Shown one piece after another: positions 1 to 8,199 of a DNA stretch of 64,000 nucleotides. The DNA is taken from positions 124,001 to 188,000 of the forward strand of contig NZ_WBMT01000005.1 in NCBI RefSeq assembly GCF_008923185.1, written 5' to 3'. Every line of letters begins with the position of its first letter. Positions within the stretch are counted from its first letter, which is position 1. Both the position numbers and the translations under genes were made by a program. This DNA comes from Actinomadura rudentiformis. GTDB lineage: Bacteria > Actinomycetota > Actinomycetes > Streptosporangiales > Streptosporangiaceae. The notes below the pieces were generated by a model that was not told the origin of the DNA, did not search any database, and was given only the letters and a program-made list of their open reading frames with translations.

Positions 1-1774
1 GGATCAGGTCGCTCGCGGCGGTCTCCACCACCTCCGCGACGAGAGACGGCTCCGCGGCGACGCGCAGCGCCGCCAGTGCGCTGAGGTGAAGGGCATCGGG
101 CCCGTAGTGGCTGCTGAGCTCGGCCGGTGAGGGTGGTTGCCGCAGCATGTCGCGGATGCGATCGAGGACCATTGCCCTGTCGGGCTCTCGCGCCTCCTCG
201 CCGCCGCGCTTCGCCGCGCCGTCGGGGCTCCACCAGTGGTCGAGGGCGATGCCCAGGGCTGCCTGGTCGTCACTTTCGAGCAGCGTGCGAAGCGCCTGGT
301 GGTACGACTCGTCCACCGTTGGTGCCCTCAGCCTCTTGTGGGCCCGATGCAGCTCCGGGTCCGCCAGCCGGTGGCCTTCCCAATGGACGCTGTGCGGCTT
401 GCCGAAGATCAGCTCAATGGGGTCCTCGCCCCAGGGATGCTGCGGAGGCCGGTCGCCCCAGCTCTCGGCGACCTCCTCCAGGATGGCGCGATGCCGATCC
501 AGGCCGCCCGTCCTGACCAGGTAGTAGGACGCGTGGGCCTGCACCTTTGGCTCACCCTCGCGGAGTGCTCGGAGGAGAAGGTCATCCGCGTCGGCACCGA
601 GGGTGTCGGCCAGGACGCGGATCGCCGTCTCCTTCGTGATGTAGAAGCCGACGGTAGGGTCGAGAATCAGGTCACCCAGGGCGGTGACCAACCTTCCGTC
701 CTTCGCCTGGTCGAGGACGCCGTAGGCCGTCCAGATGGCCTCCTTGCGCACCGCGTCCGAGTCCGTGCGGGTGAGAACGTCCAGCAGGAGGTCGGCGTCG
801 GCTGGCTCGGCGTGCTGCGTCCCGATCATGTTCAGGGCGCTCACCTCGGCGAGGGACATCGGCCGCCGGAGCACCTCACGAGCGCGGGCCAGCACCTCGG
901 GCATGTAGGCCTCGGCACGTTCCTCGTCCTCCAGGACGTAACGCAGCCCTTCCGAGGACTCGTAGTGGTCGAGCGCGATGCCCACGGCGACCGGGTCCTC
1001 GCTGCGGAGCAGGGTGGCGAAGGCTTTCAGACATCCCTCGTCGGTGAGCGGGAACCTCAGTTCGTCATGGGCCTTCCGGAGTACGGGGTCGTCCAGCTCG
1101 GTGTCTTTCCAGTAGGTGCTGTGGAAGCCTTCGAGCGCTTCGCGAATGTGCTTGGCTTCCCAACCCGCGTCCTCCGGCCAGGACTCCGCGAGCTGTTTGA
1201 CGCGGTCGCGGTGAACGCGGAGCCGCAGAGGCGTCGCGAGGCAACCCGCCGCGTGCACCTGGAGTTCCAGTTCGGATGACTCACTGAGACGGACGAGGAG
1301 GTCCTCGGCCTCCGGGAGATCGAGACCCTCCAGGGGGTGCAGGGCGTCCTTGCGCTCCCGTACGTCAAGGTCCTCGTCCAGCGCCATGGCGGTGATCAGC
1401 GCCAGCAGCCGCCGGTTCGGCTCTTCGCCCTTCGCGAGGGCGGTGCCGGCCGCGAGAAGCGCCATCTCCCGCACCTCGGCGTCCGGGACGCCTTCGAGGA
1501 CGTCGGCGATCAGGTCCGCGTCCTCTTCTTCGGCGAGATGCAACATCGCGGTGAGAGCGCTCGCGTGGCTGCGGCCGGACGGAGGTTGCCCGAGGAGGTC
1601 TCGGGCGGCGAAGAGCACCTCGTTGGCCACGGGCCAGTATGGGTTGTCCACACCCCACCTGGTGTCCGCCTGCGCCGACTGGTAGTCGTCCAGAGCCTCG
1701 CGGACGACGTCGATGTCGTCGCTCTCCAGCCGAGCGCTGAACTCGCCGAGGCGGGACTTCTCGTCGTCGCTCAC
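1..1774 (-). CDS. HEAT-like helical repeat protein of unknown function (3' end outside window)
   Basis: An uninterrupted reading frame of 591 codons starts at GTG 1774, with AAGGAGG just upstream, and runs off the left edge. The product is acidic, Leu/Ala/Glu-rich and predicted to be all-helical, like HEAT/ARM-type scaffold proteins. It has an internal duplication: a block near residue 264 (containing GIALDHY) recurs near residue 508 (GIALDHWW), about 244 residues apart, and both copies are flanked by similar helices. There is no signal peptide or membrane segment, so it is probably cytoplasmic. I do not recognise a named family. The longer frames on the opposite strand here lack a ribosome binding site and are shadows. 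Function unknown. Confidence 0.75.
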   Translation of the reverse strand, partial: MSDDEKSRLGEFSARLESDDIDVVREALDDYQSAQADTRWGVDNPYWPVANEVLFAARDLLGQPPSGRSHASALTAMLHLAEEEDADLIADVLEGVPDAEVREMALLAAGTALAKGEEPNRRLLALITAMALDEDLDVRERKDALHPLEGLDLPEAEDLLVRLSESSELELQVHAAGCLATPLRLRVHRDRVKQLAESWPEDAGWEAKHIREALEGFHSTYWKDTELDDPVLRKAHDELRFPLTDEGCLKAFATLLRSEDPVAVGIALDHYESSEGLRYVLEDEERAEAYMPEVLARAREVLRRPMSLAEVSALNMIGTQHAEPADADLLLDVLTRTDSDAVRKEAIWTAYGVLDQAKDGRLVTALGDLILDPTVGFYITKETAIRVLADTLGADADDLLLRALREGEPKVQAHASYYLVRTGGLDRHRAILEEVAESWGDRPPQHPWGEDPIELIFGKPHSVHWEGHRLADPELHRAHKRLRAPTVDESYHQALRTLLESDDQAALGIALDHWWSPDGAAKRGGEEAREPDRAMVLDRIRDMLRQPPSPAELSSHYGPDALHLSALAALRVAAEPSLVAEVVETAASDLI

Positions 1775-1856
1775 GAGACCTCCTTCGTGATCATCGCTTC
1801 AGGCTGGCAGAGCCGCTCGTGCCCTGTCTCCGCGATTTCCGATCACGCGGGCTCGG

Positions 1857-2555
1857 TCAGGGCTCGCGATGGTACGTCTGGAGGAGCTGTGCCTGGGCGG
1901 TGTTGAGGTAGTCGTTCAGCTCACGTTCGGCGGCCTCCAGCTCGCCGCGCTGCACCAGGGTCACCAGCTTCCGGTTGCGTTCCAGGTAGGGCGCGTGGAA
2001 GTCGCGCGGTGAGGCCATCTGGTGGAACGCCAGGCGCAGCTCGGCCAGCAGGTGGCGCACCATCTCGTCCACCCGGGAGCTGCCGCACAGCGCCGCGATC
2101 GCCTTGTGGAACTGCAGGTCGGCGGTGGCTACCTCTGGCCAGTCGCCGGCTGCGGCGGCCTTTTCGCCTGCGGTGACTGCCGCGTCCAGGCGTGCGAGTG
2201 CCTCGGGTGTGGCGGCGGGCACGTTGCGCAGGCCTTCGCCTTCGAGGATCCGGCGGGCGCGGTAGATGTCGGTGACGTCTTCGGGAGTCAGCGTGCGCAC
2301 GAAGACGCCTCGGTTGAACTCGTGCACCAGCAGGCGTTCCTTGACGAGCATGCGGAACGCCTCGCGCAGGGTGTTGCGTGAGACGCCGGCGGCCTTGCCC
2401 AGCTCTTCTTCGGGGAGGCGTGCGCCCGGCACGAGGAGGCCTGCGGTGATCTGGTCGCGGAGCAGGTCGGCCACGCGCGCCGCCGTGCTCGATCGGTCGA
2501 GGTCGTCCCGGGCCGCCGCGATCCTGCTGAGCCATGCCTCCGGCGCCGCCGTCAT
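1857..2555 (-). CDS. GntR-family (FadR/FCD subfamily) transcriptional regulator
   Basis: This 232-residue protein has an N-terminal winged helix (LPEEELGKAAGVSRNTLREA, about residues 45-65) followed by an FCD-type helical ligand-binding domain of about 150 residues, the normal FadR-subfamily layout. The start is ATG 2555 because AGGGGG lies 5-7 bases upstream; an in-frame upstream ATG would add 28 residues without a clear site. It is divergent from the 5-oxoproline operon, so it probably controls that operon. The intergenic palindrome at 2627-2641 fits the FadR-subfamily operator consensus TNGTNNNACNA. The ligand is unknown; 5-oxoproline or a related metabolite is a reasonable guess from context. 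Confidence 0.88.
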   Translation of the reverse strand: MTAAPEAWLSRIAAARDDLDRSSTAARVADLLRDQITAGLLVPGARLPEEELGKAAGVSRNTLREAFRMLVKERLLVHEFNRGVFVRTLTPEDVTDIYRARRILEGEGLRNVPAATPEALARLDAAVTAGEKAAAAGDWPEVATADLQFHKAIAALCGSSRVDEMVRHLLAELRLAFHQMASPRDFHAPYLERNRKLVTLVQRGELEAAERELNDYLNTAQAQLLQTYHREP

Positions 2556-2626
2556 CGTTCCCCCTTCATGCCGCACCGTCAGCGTAGCCCCGTTCGGCCG
2601 AGAATGTATCAACAAGGGGATTGAAG

Positions 2627-2641
2627 GATTGTTGAACAATC
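2627..2641. promoter_or_regulatory. Candidate GntR/FadR-type operator between the regulator and the pxp operon
   Basis: GATTGTTGAACAATC is a perfect 7-bp inverted repeat around a central G. Its core TTGTTGAACAA (2629-2639) matches every fixed position of the published FadR-subfamily consensus TNGTNNNACNA. It lies 72 bases upstream of the GntR start and 45 bases upstream of the transporter start, a good place to control both. Confidence 0.7.
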
Positions 2642-2685
2642 TCTACCCTGTGCGAAAGGCCGCAACTCTCCACCAAGGGGCAGCC

Positions 2686-3912
2686 ATGACGGACGGAATC
2701 ACCAAGGAACAGGTCAAGCCGCCTTCGGCCGCGCCGCGCGCTGCGCTCATCGGCGCGATGTTCCTGATGGCCACCAGCGCCATCGGCCCGGGATTCATCA
2801 CCCAGACGACCGTCTTCACCGCCAAGCTGGGCGCCGCCATGGCGTTCGCGATCCTGGTGTCGGTGCTCGTCGACATCGCCATCCAGATGAACGTGTGGCG
2901 CGTGGTCGGTGTGTCCGGCCGCCGCGCTCAGGACCTCGGCAACAGCGTGCTGCCCGGGGCCGGCTACCTGCTCGCCGCGCTCGACGTCTTCGGCGGCATC
3001 GTCTTCAACATCGGCAACGTGGCCGGCTGCGCGCTGGGCCTGAACGCGCTGCTCGGGCTGGACGTCAAGATCGGCGGTACCGTCTCGGCCGCGTTCGCGA
3101 TCGCGATCTTCTTGATCCGGCGGGCCGGGGTGGCCATGGACCGGATCGTGATCGGGCTCGGCATCGTGATGATCCTGATGACGCTGTACGTGGCGATCGT
3201 GTCCGGCCCGCCGCTCGGTGATGCGCTCACCCAGACCGTGCTGCCGGAAGAGGTCGACTTCCTCGTCATCACGACGCTGATCGGCGGCACCGTGGGCGGC
3301 TACATCGTCTACGCCGGCGCGCACCGCATGATCGAGTCCGGCGTCCGGGGTGAGGAGAACGTCAAGGAGATCACCCGCAGCTCCATCAACGGCATCCTGA
3401 TCACGGCGATGATGCGGGTGCTGCTGTTCCTGGCGGTGCTCGGCGTGGTGGCGGGCGGCGTGAAGCTGGCCGCAGCCAACCCCGCGCCGTCCGCCTTCGA
3501 GCACGCGGGCGGGGAGGCCGGGCTGCGCGTCTTCGGCCTCATCATGTGGTCGGCGGCCATCACCTCGGTGATCGGCGCCTCGTACACCTCCGTGTCGTTC
3601 CTGGTGTCGTTCTCCTCCTGGATCGAACGCAACCGCAACTGGCTGGTGGTCGCGTTCATCGTGGTGTCCACCGCCATCTACCTGGCCATCGGCAAGACGC
3701 CCGTCACGCTTCTGATCCTGGCGGGCGCGCTCAACGGCCTGATCCTGCCGGTCGGACTCGGCCTGATCCTGTGGGTGGCCGCCCGCCGCCGCGACCTGCT
3801 CGGCGGCTACCGCTACCCGAACTGGCTGCTCTCGCTGGGCGTGCTCGCGTGGGGCGTCTCGCTCTTCGTGGGCTGGAAGGCGCTGACCGGCATCGCCGAT
3901 CTGTGGAACTGA
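2686..3912 (+). CDS. NRAMP-superfamily transporter (YcsG-like), probably 5-oxoproline-linked
   Basis: This 408-residue integral membrane protein has about eleven hydrophobic segments and the overall NRAMP fold sequence pattern. The start ATG 2686 follows AAGGGG. In true Nramp metal transporters TM1 carries DPGN and TM6 carries MPHN. Here the TM1 position reads GPGFITQT and the TM6 position reads GGTVGGYIVYAG, so both metal-binding motifs are absent. NRAMP-like genes (ycsG in Bacillus) are known neighbours of pxpABC genes. It is the first gene of an operon followed 21 bases later by pxpA. I infer uptake of 5-oxoproline or a related amide rather than of metal ions; the substrate is unproven. 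Confidence 0.82.
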   Translation: MTDGITKEQVKPPSAAPRAALIGAMFLMATSAIGPGFITQTTVFTAKLGAAMAFAILVSVLVDIAIQMNVWRVVGVSGRRAQDLGNSVLPGAGYLLAALDVFGGIVFNIGNVAGCALGLNALLGLDVKIGGTVSAAFAIAIFLIRRAGVAMDRIVIGLGIVMILMTLYVAIVSGPPLGDALTQTVLPEEVDFLVITTLIGGTVGGYIVYAGAHRMIESGVRGEENVKEITRSSINGILITAMMRVLLFLAVLGVVAGGVKLAAANPAPSAFEHAGGEAGLRVFGLIMWSAAITSVIGASYTSVSFLVSFSSWIERNRNWLVVAFIVVSTAIYLAIGKTPVTLLILAGALNGLILPVGLGLILWVAARRRDLLGGYRYPNWLLSLGVLAWGVSLFVGWKALTGIADLWN

Positions 3913-3933
3913 CCCTCCGGAGGAGACATCGAC

Positions 3934-4701
3934 ATGCGCATCGACCTGAACGCCGACCTCGGCGAGGCCTTCGGCCGCTGGGAACTCGGTGACGACGACG
4001 CCCTGCTGGACGTGGTGAGCAGCGCCAACGTGGCGTGCGGCTTCCACGCGGGCGACCCGACCGTGCTCCGGCGCACCTGCAACCTGGCGGCCCGGCGCGG
4101 TGTGGCGATCGGCGCCCACACCGGCTACCGCGACCTGGCGGGCTTCGGGCGGCGCTTTGTGGACGTGCCGCCGACCGAGCTTGCGAACGACGTGCTCTAC
4201 CAGCTCGGCGCGCTCCGGCAGTTCGCCGACGTCGCGGGCACGAGGGTGAGCTACATCAAGCCGCACGGCGCGCTCTACAACGCCATCGTGCACGACGAGC
4301 GGCAAGCCGAGGCCGTCGTGGACGCGGTGCTCGACTTCGATTCCAACCTGACCGCGCTCGGCTTGCCCGGCTCGGCCTGGCTCCGCCTGGCGGCGGAGGC
4401 GGGATTGCCGGTGATGCACGAGGTGTTCGCCGACCGTGCCTACACACCCGAGGGCAGGCTGGTCTCCCGCCGGGAACCGGGCGCGGTGCTGCACGACCCC
4501 GTCGAGGTGGCCGAACGCTGCGTGCGCATGGCCACCGAGGGCGAGATCGTCGCGATCGACGGCACCGTCATCCCGGTCCGGGCAGATTCCATCTGCGTGC
4601 ACGGCGACACCCAGGGCGCGGTCGAACTGGCCCGGGCCGTACGCACCGGGCTGAACGAGGCGGGCGTCACCGTCGCCGCGTTCGCCATGGCACCGGTCTG
4701 A
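3934..4701 (+). CDS. pxpA: 5-oxoprolinase subunit A (LamB/YcsF family)
   Basis: This 255-residue protein has the diagnostic LamB/YcsF N-terminus [13 protein letters not shown], followed by [11 protein letters not shown] and KPHGALYN. PxpA, PxpB and PxpC together form the prokaryotic ATP-dependent 5-oxoprolinase, which converts cyclised glutamate (pyroglutamate) to glutamate in the cytoplasm. GGAGG lies 8 bases upstream of ATG 3934. It is followed after 2 bases by pxpB, and the order transporter-pxpA-pxpB-pxpC is typical. Full length for the family. Confidence 0.95.
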   Translation: MRIDLNADLGEAFGRWELGDDDALLDVVSSANVACGFHAGDPTVLRRTCNLAARRGVAIGAHTGYRDLAGFGRRFVDVPPTELANDVLYQLGALRQFADVAGTRVSYIKPHGALYNAIVHDERQAEAVVDAVLDFDSNLTALGLPGSAWLRLAAEAGLPVMHEVFADRAYTPEGRLVSRREPGAVLHDPVEVAERCVRMATEGEIVAIDGTVIPVRADSICVHGDTQGAVELARAVRTGLNEAGVTVAAFAMAPV

Positions 4702-4703
4702 GA

Positions 4704-5303
4704 ATGCGGATCCTGCCCAACGGAGACGCAGCCCTCCTTGTCGAACTGCCGGGCCTCGACGAGATGCTCGGCCTGTATGCGGCGCTCGCCGCCGCGCCGC
4801 CGCCCGGCGTTGTGGACCTCGTTCCGGCCGCCCGCACAGTCACGCTCCTGTTGGACCCGGGTGCGGACCGGGCGGCCATCACCACCGCGGTCCGCGCGGC
4901 CCGCGGACGTCCCTCGGGGGCGGCGTCCGCGGGCACGATCGAGATCCCGGTCGTCTATGACGGTGAGGATCTCCACGACGTGGCCGAGCTGACCGGCCGC
5001 ACGCCCGACGACGTCATCTCGGCCCACGTCACCACCCCGTGGCGGGTGGCGTTCACCGGTTTCGCACCGGGCTTCGGTTACCTCATCGGAGGTGACCTGA
5101 ACGTGCCGCGCCGCCGGACCCCGCGCGTCCGCGTTCCCGCCGGGTCGGTCGCCCTCGCGGGTGAGTTCACGGGTGTCTACCCCGTGGACTCGCCCGGCGG
5201 CTGGCAGCTGATCGGCCGTACCAACGCCGTGCTCTGGGACCTGGACCGTGACCCGCCCGCCCTGCTCCGTCCTGGCACGCAGGTGCGCTTCGTGTCCGCA
5301 TGA
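4704..5303 (+). CDS. pxpB: 5-oxoprolinase subunit B (KipI/allophanate hydrolase subunit 1 family)
   Basis: This 199-residue protein carries the conserved family motif FTGFAPGFGYL at about residues 115-125, followed by the VPRRRTPR and PGGWQLIGRT stretches typical of allophanate hydrolase subunit 1/KipI proteins. It acts with PxpA and PxpC in ATP-dependent ring opening of 5-oxoproline. The gene starts at ATG 4704, directly after the pxpA stop, and its end overlaps the pxpC start by 4 bases (ATGA), so translation is probably coupled. KipI homologues can also inhibit sensor kinases, but the full pxpABC set here argues for the enzymatic role. Confidence 0.93.
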   Translation: MRILPNGDAALLVELPGLDEMLGLYAALAAAPPPGVVDLVPAARTVTLLLDPGADRAAITTAVRAARGRPSGAASAGTIEIPVVYDGEDLHDVAELTGRTPDDVISAHVTTPWRVAFTGFAPGFGYLIGGDLNVPRRRTPRVRVPAGSVALAGEFTGVYPVDSPGGWQLIGRTNAVLWDLDRDPPALLRPGTQVRFVSA

Positions 5304-6148
5304 CCCTCGAAGTGATCGCGCCGGGTCCGTTCACCACGATCCAAGATCTAGGCCGCCCCGGCCATGCCGCGCTCGGCGTCGGTGCCTCAGGCGCGGCCGA
5401 CCCCGCCGCTCTCCGCCTGGCCAACCGGGCCCTGGGCAACCCCGCATCGTCAGCCGCCCTGGAGGTCACCCTTGGCGGTCTCACACTCCACTCTCACATC
5501 GCGGTCTACGCGGTCGTGACAGGCGCCCCGGCCTCCATCGCCGTGAACGGCCGCACCGAACCCCCGTACGCCCCGTTCTTCATCCCGAAGGGCGCGGCGA
5601 TCACCCTGGCCGCACCGCCCACCGGCCTGCGCAGCTATCTGGCCGTACGCGGCGGCATCGAGACACCGCCCGTCCTCGGCTCCCGCTCCACCGACACGCT
5701 CGCCAGACTCGGGACCCCGCTCACCCCGGGAATGATCCTCCCCGTGGGCCCGCCCCCGGCCACCTCCCTGAGCGTCGACGTGCTTCCCGTCCCGCCCCCG
5801 CCCGCCGGAGACCTCCATCTCCGCGTCCTCCCCGGCCCGCGCGCAGACTGGTTCACCGAGGACGCCCTCCGCACGCTGCTCTCCGAGCCCTACGAGGTGA
5901 CCACCCAGATCGACCGCGTGGGCATGCGCCTGACCGGCCCACCCCTGGCCCGCGCCCGCACGGACGAGCTTCCCAGCGAGGGCATGGTCACCGGCGCCCT
6001 CCAGGTCCCACCCTCAGGAACGCCCGTGCTCTTCCTGGCGGACCACCCACTGACCGGCGGCTATCCGGTCATAGCGGTCGTCGAGACTCCCGACATTGGC
6101 CGCGCCGCCCAAGCTCGCCCAGGCCAGCGCGTCCGCTTCCACACCTAG
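5300..6148 (+). CDS. pxpC: 5-oxoprolinase subunit C (KipA/allophanate hydrolase subunit 2 family)
   Basis: This 282-residue protein begins LEVIAPGPFTTIQDLGRPG, the hallmark start of biotin-dependent carboxylase-like/KipA proteins, and carries YLAVRGGIE in the middle and DHPLTGGYP near the C-terminus. It completes the PxpABC 5-oxoprolinase. Its ATG overlaps the pxpB stop by 4 bases. It ends convergently with the deaminase gene on the other strand, with a 4-base overlap of the two stop regions, so the two transcripts must read into each other unless terminated inside coding sequence. Confidence 0.93.
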   Translation: MTLEVIAPGPFTTIQDLGRPGHAALGVGASGAADPAALRLANRALGNPASSAALEVTLGGLTLHSHIAVYAVVTGAPASIAVNGRTEPPYAPFFIPKGAAITLAAPPTGLRSYLAVRGGIETPPVLGSRSTDTLARLGTPLTPGMILPVGPPPATSLSVDVLPVPPPPAGDLHLRVLPGPRADWFTEDALRTLLSEPYEVTTQIDRVGMRLTGPPLARARTDELPSEGMVTGALQVPPSGTPVLFLADHPLTGGYPVIAVVETPDIGRAAQARPGQRVRFHT

Positions 6149-6621
6149 CGTGTGAAGCACTCGCGGTGCATTTGCCGCAGCTGCTCCGCGAACTCCTCGA
6201 CCGGCCCCTCCACCACGACATGCGGCGCGACTTCCTGCACCGGCAGCGGCCGTACGGGCGGCGCACCCACACCGATCTCCGCAAGCCACCCCACCAGCTG
6301 CGCCGACGACGCCGCGTACACGATCCGCCCAAGACCGACCCACCCATGCGCCGCCGCGCACATCGGGCAGTGCTCACCGGACGTGAAGACAGTCGCCTTC
6401 GCACGTTCCTCAGGCGTCATGTTCGCCGCCGCCCACCGTGCCAACTCGAACTCCGGATGCCGCGTCCGATCCCCGTCCGCGACCCGGTTACGGTCCTCCG
6501 CCAGCCGCTCACCAGCCCCCGAGACCAGCACCGACCCGAACGGCTCGTCCCCAGCGGCGAGCGCCTCCCCAGCCAGCTCGACCGCCCGCCGCAAATGCCC
6601 CATCTCAACTTCAGAGATCAT
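6145..6621 (-). CDS. CMP/dCMP-type nucleoside deaminase
   Basis: This 158-residue protein has the zinc-dependent cytidine deaminase fold motifs HPEFE (zinc ligand His and catalytic Glu) and, about 40 residues later, CPMC, which supplies the two Cys ligands. It resembles guanine/cytosine/tRNA-adenosine deaminase-like proteins of actinomycetes; the exact base cannot be assigned from sequence. It has no signal peptide and is probably cytoplasmic. It stands alone on this strand, with its end overlapping the pxpC end. A possible link to salvage of nitrogen compounds is speculative. Confidence 0.85.
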   Translation of the reverse strand: MISEVEMGHLRRAVELAGEALAAGDEPFGSVLVSGAGERLAEDRNRVADGDRTRHPEFELARWAAANMTPEERAKATVFTSGEHCPMCAAAHGWVGLGRIVYAASSAQLVGWLAEIGVGAPPVRPLPVQEVAPHVVVEGPVEEFAEQLRQMHRECFTR

Positions 6622-6650
6622 GCAATTCAGGCTAGGCCCAACCCGGTCGA

Positions 6651-6899
6651 TCAGCCGATCCAGGTAACGTCCACGACCCGAACGATCTCCATGGAGTCGA
6701 GGACCAAGAATGTGACGAATCCGTGCTCACCGAAATCAGCCCGGCGCACCTGCGGATCGTCGGTTGCCATGGACGTCAGCGGGTCGTAAGGGTTCTCGCA
6801 CACGTCGGCCATGGCCTGAGCCAACGCGCCGAGCGCTTCCGTTGGAAATCCGCCGAGCTGCCCGAGGACCCGCTCGGACAGATCTGGTTTGTAGCTCAC
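6651..6899 (-). CDS. RelE/ParE-like small protein (candidate toxin)
   Basis: This 82-residue protein has the size and pattern of the RelE/ParE toxin family: an N-terminal helix rich in Leu/Ala, a DPYDPL segment, and a C-terminal strand pair (GFVTFLVLDSMEIVRVVDVTW) typical of the RelE beta-sheet. Its ATG overlaps the stop of the upstream DUF6247-like gene by 4 bases, indicating translational coupling as in toxin-antitoxin pairs. Family assignment is by pattern only; the usual catalytic Arg/Lys residues of ribosome-dependent RelE cannot be assigned with confidence. Confidence 0.65.
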   Translation of the reverse strand: MSYKPDLSERVLGQLGGFPTEALGALAQAMADVCENPYDPLTSMATDDPQVRRADFGEHGFVTFLVLDSMEIVRVVDVTWIG

Positions 6900-7192
6900 G
6901 TCCGGCGAGCGATCTCGGCGGCGATCGCCGCGTCGAGTGGGACGGTATCGCCGACGCCGTTCTTGGCGTCTTCAATCGCCTCGTAGTAGCCAGGTTGATT
7001 GGTGGCGACCACGGCCAGGCTCCAGCGGTGGAGAAGCCGCTTCAACTTCTTGTACTCGCCCAGATCGTCGCGGGCCGCAGCCGCAGCCGCCTTGTACTGA
7101 CGCAGGAACTCAGGGCGTTCGCGCTGCGGCAAGCTCCGCATGATCACTTGAGGATCCTGCGGATCTTCTTGGCGGACGGGCTGGGCGCTCAT
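6896..7192 (-). CDS. DUF6247-like small protein (candidate antitoxin partner)
   Basis: This 98-residue charged helical protein contains FLRQYKAAAAAARD and RLLHRWSLAVVATNQPGYYE, a pattern I recognise from the actinomycete DUF6247 family, which often lies just upstream of a RelE-like gene. The downstream gene overlaps it by 4 bases. No DNA-binding motif is obvious. The assignment as an antitoxin is an inference from gene order and size. Confidence 0.65.
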   Translation of the reverse strand: MSAQPVRQEDPQDPQVIMRSLPQRERPEFLRQYKAAAAAARDDLGEYKKLKRLLHRWSLAVVATNQPGYYEAIEDAKNGVGDTVPLDAAIAAEIARRT

Positions 7193-7259
7193 GAGGCAAG
7201 TGTAAGTCCGGGTACCGACGACGTCGTTGGTCTGGGCGAGAATTGGCTGGTGGGGGGCC

Positions 7260-8012
7260 TCAGGCGGCGAGGGTGTAGGTGTCTCGGGTTATTGCGGTGC
7301 GGGTGCGGCGGGCTTGCAGGGACATGGTCAGCAGCATTGCGGTGGCCAGGAGGGCGGCGGCCACCAGGCCGTCGAGCCAGTAGTGGTTGGCGGTGATGAC
7401 GACCACGAAGACGGTGACGGGGGCGTGCATGGCGATGAGCCAGCGCCAGCGGCTGGAGGAGACGCGCAGGACGGCGAGGGAGACGAGAAGGGCCCAGCCG
7501 ACGTGCAGGGACGGCATGGCGGCGTACTGGTTGGCGATGCCGTCGGCGGCTGCGGGGTAGGCCGAGGGGCCGACCGTGAGCATGGTGTCCGTCATCCCCA
7601 GGCCGGCGAGGCGAGGCGGGGCCAGGGGGAAGAGGACGTGGACGGCCATGCCTGCGGCGGTGAGGACCACGAGTTCGGTGCGGATCCGCTTGTAGTGGGC
7701 GCGGTGCCGGGTCCACAGCCAGATGAGGAGGGCCGCGGTGCCGGGAAAGTGCACGCCGACGTAGTAGAGGTTGGAGAGGAATGCGGTGTGCTCCCACTGG
7801 AGGACGAGCTTCTGGAGCGCTTGTTCGTTGGGGAGGCGCAAAGTGCGTTCCAGGTCCCAAAGCCAGGTGGCGTTCGTCATGGCTTGTGCCACGCCGCTCT
7901 CGACCAGCTGGCGGCCCCATTTGTACGCGGCGAACAGTACGAGCAGGAGCGTCACCTCGGTGAGGAGGGGGTGCACAAACCGGGTGGATCGCGGGATCGT
8001 AAAGTTCGCCAT
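7260..8012 (-). CDS. PAP2-superfamily integral membrane phosphatase/phosphotransferase
   Basis: This 250-residue protein has about six transmembrane segments. It carries PAP2 motif 2 as AAMPSLHVGWAL (around residues 160-170) and motif 3 as NHYWLDG (around residue 204), containing the catalytic His residues. The family includes phosphatidate phosphatases and inositol phosphoceramide synthase-like phosphotransferases in the membrane. ATG 8012 is preceded by GGAGG. It is divergent from xylB, with no visible functional link to sugar metabolism. Confidence 0.87.
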   Translation of the reverse strand: MANFTIPRSTRFVHPLLTEVTLLLVLFAAYKWGRQLVESGVAQAMTNATWLWDLERTLRLPNEQALQKLVLQWEHTAFLSNLYYVGVHFPGTAALLIWLWTRHRAHYKRIRTELVVLTAAGMAVHVLFPLAPPRLAGLGMTDTMLTVGPSAYPAAADGIANQYAAMPSLHVGWALLVSLAVLRVSSSRWRWLIAMHAPVTVFVVVITANHYWLDGLVAAALLATAMLLTMSLQARRTRTAITRDTYTLAA

Positions 8013-8168
8013 GTCTCTCGTCCTCCGTGTTCAGCCGATGAACACAACCTTGATCGAACCAGGTGCCTCGGACATTGGGCCCAGCCCGCCGGATGGAGGA
8101 GGTTGGGTCCAGGTACAGGGGTGGGGGTAGCTCCACCCTGTTGTGTCCTGGGTCACGGCATGACTAGG

Positions 8169-8184
8169 GTCGAAGCGCTTCGAC
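8169..8184. promoter_or_regulatory. Promoter and LacI-type operator of xylBA (TCGAAGCGCTTCGA class)
   Basis: GTCGAAGCGCTTCGAC is a perfect 16-bp palindrome with the CG centre typical of LacI/GalR operators. A plausible promoter (TTGTGT 8141-8146, 18-base spacer, TAGGGT 8165-8170) ends exactly at the operator, so a bound repressor would block the start point. The same 14-mer recurs upstream of the ABC-GH31 operon and the secreted GH3, with one- and two-mismatch versions before the GH74 and a LacI gene. Confidence 0.75.
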
Positions 8185-8199
8185 AGATCGGAGATGCCA

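Noticed and set aside
137..1279. A 380-codon plus-strand frame at the left edge
   Set aside because: The minus strand carries a 591-codon frame with a good ribosome binding site, internal duplication and normal actinomycete codon use; the plus frame is its shadow.
2566..4602. A 678-codon antisense open frame across the NRAMP-like and pxpA genes
   Set aside because: It crosses a gene boundary on the other strand, is His/Asp/Arg-rich and has no domain.
6145..6621. Naming the deaminase tadA or guanine deaminase
   Set aside because: Only the zinc and catalytic motifs are clear; the substrate-specific residues could not be assigned.
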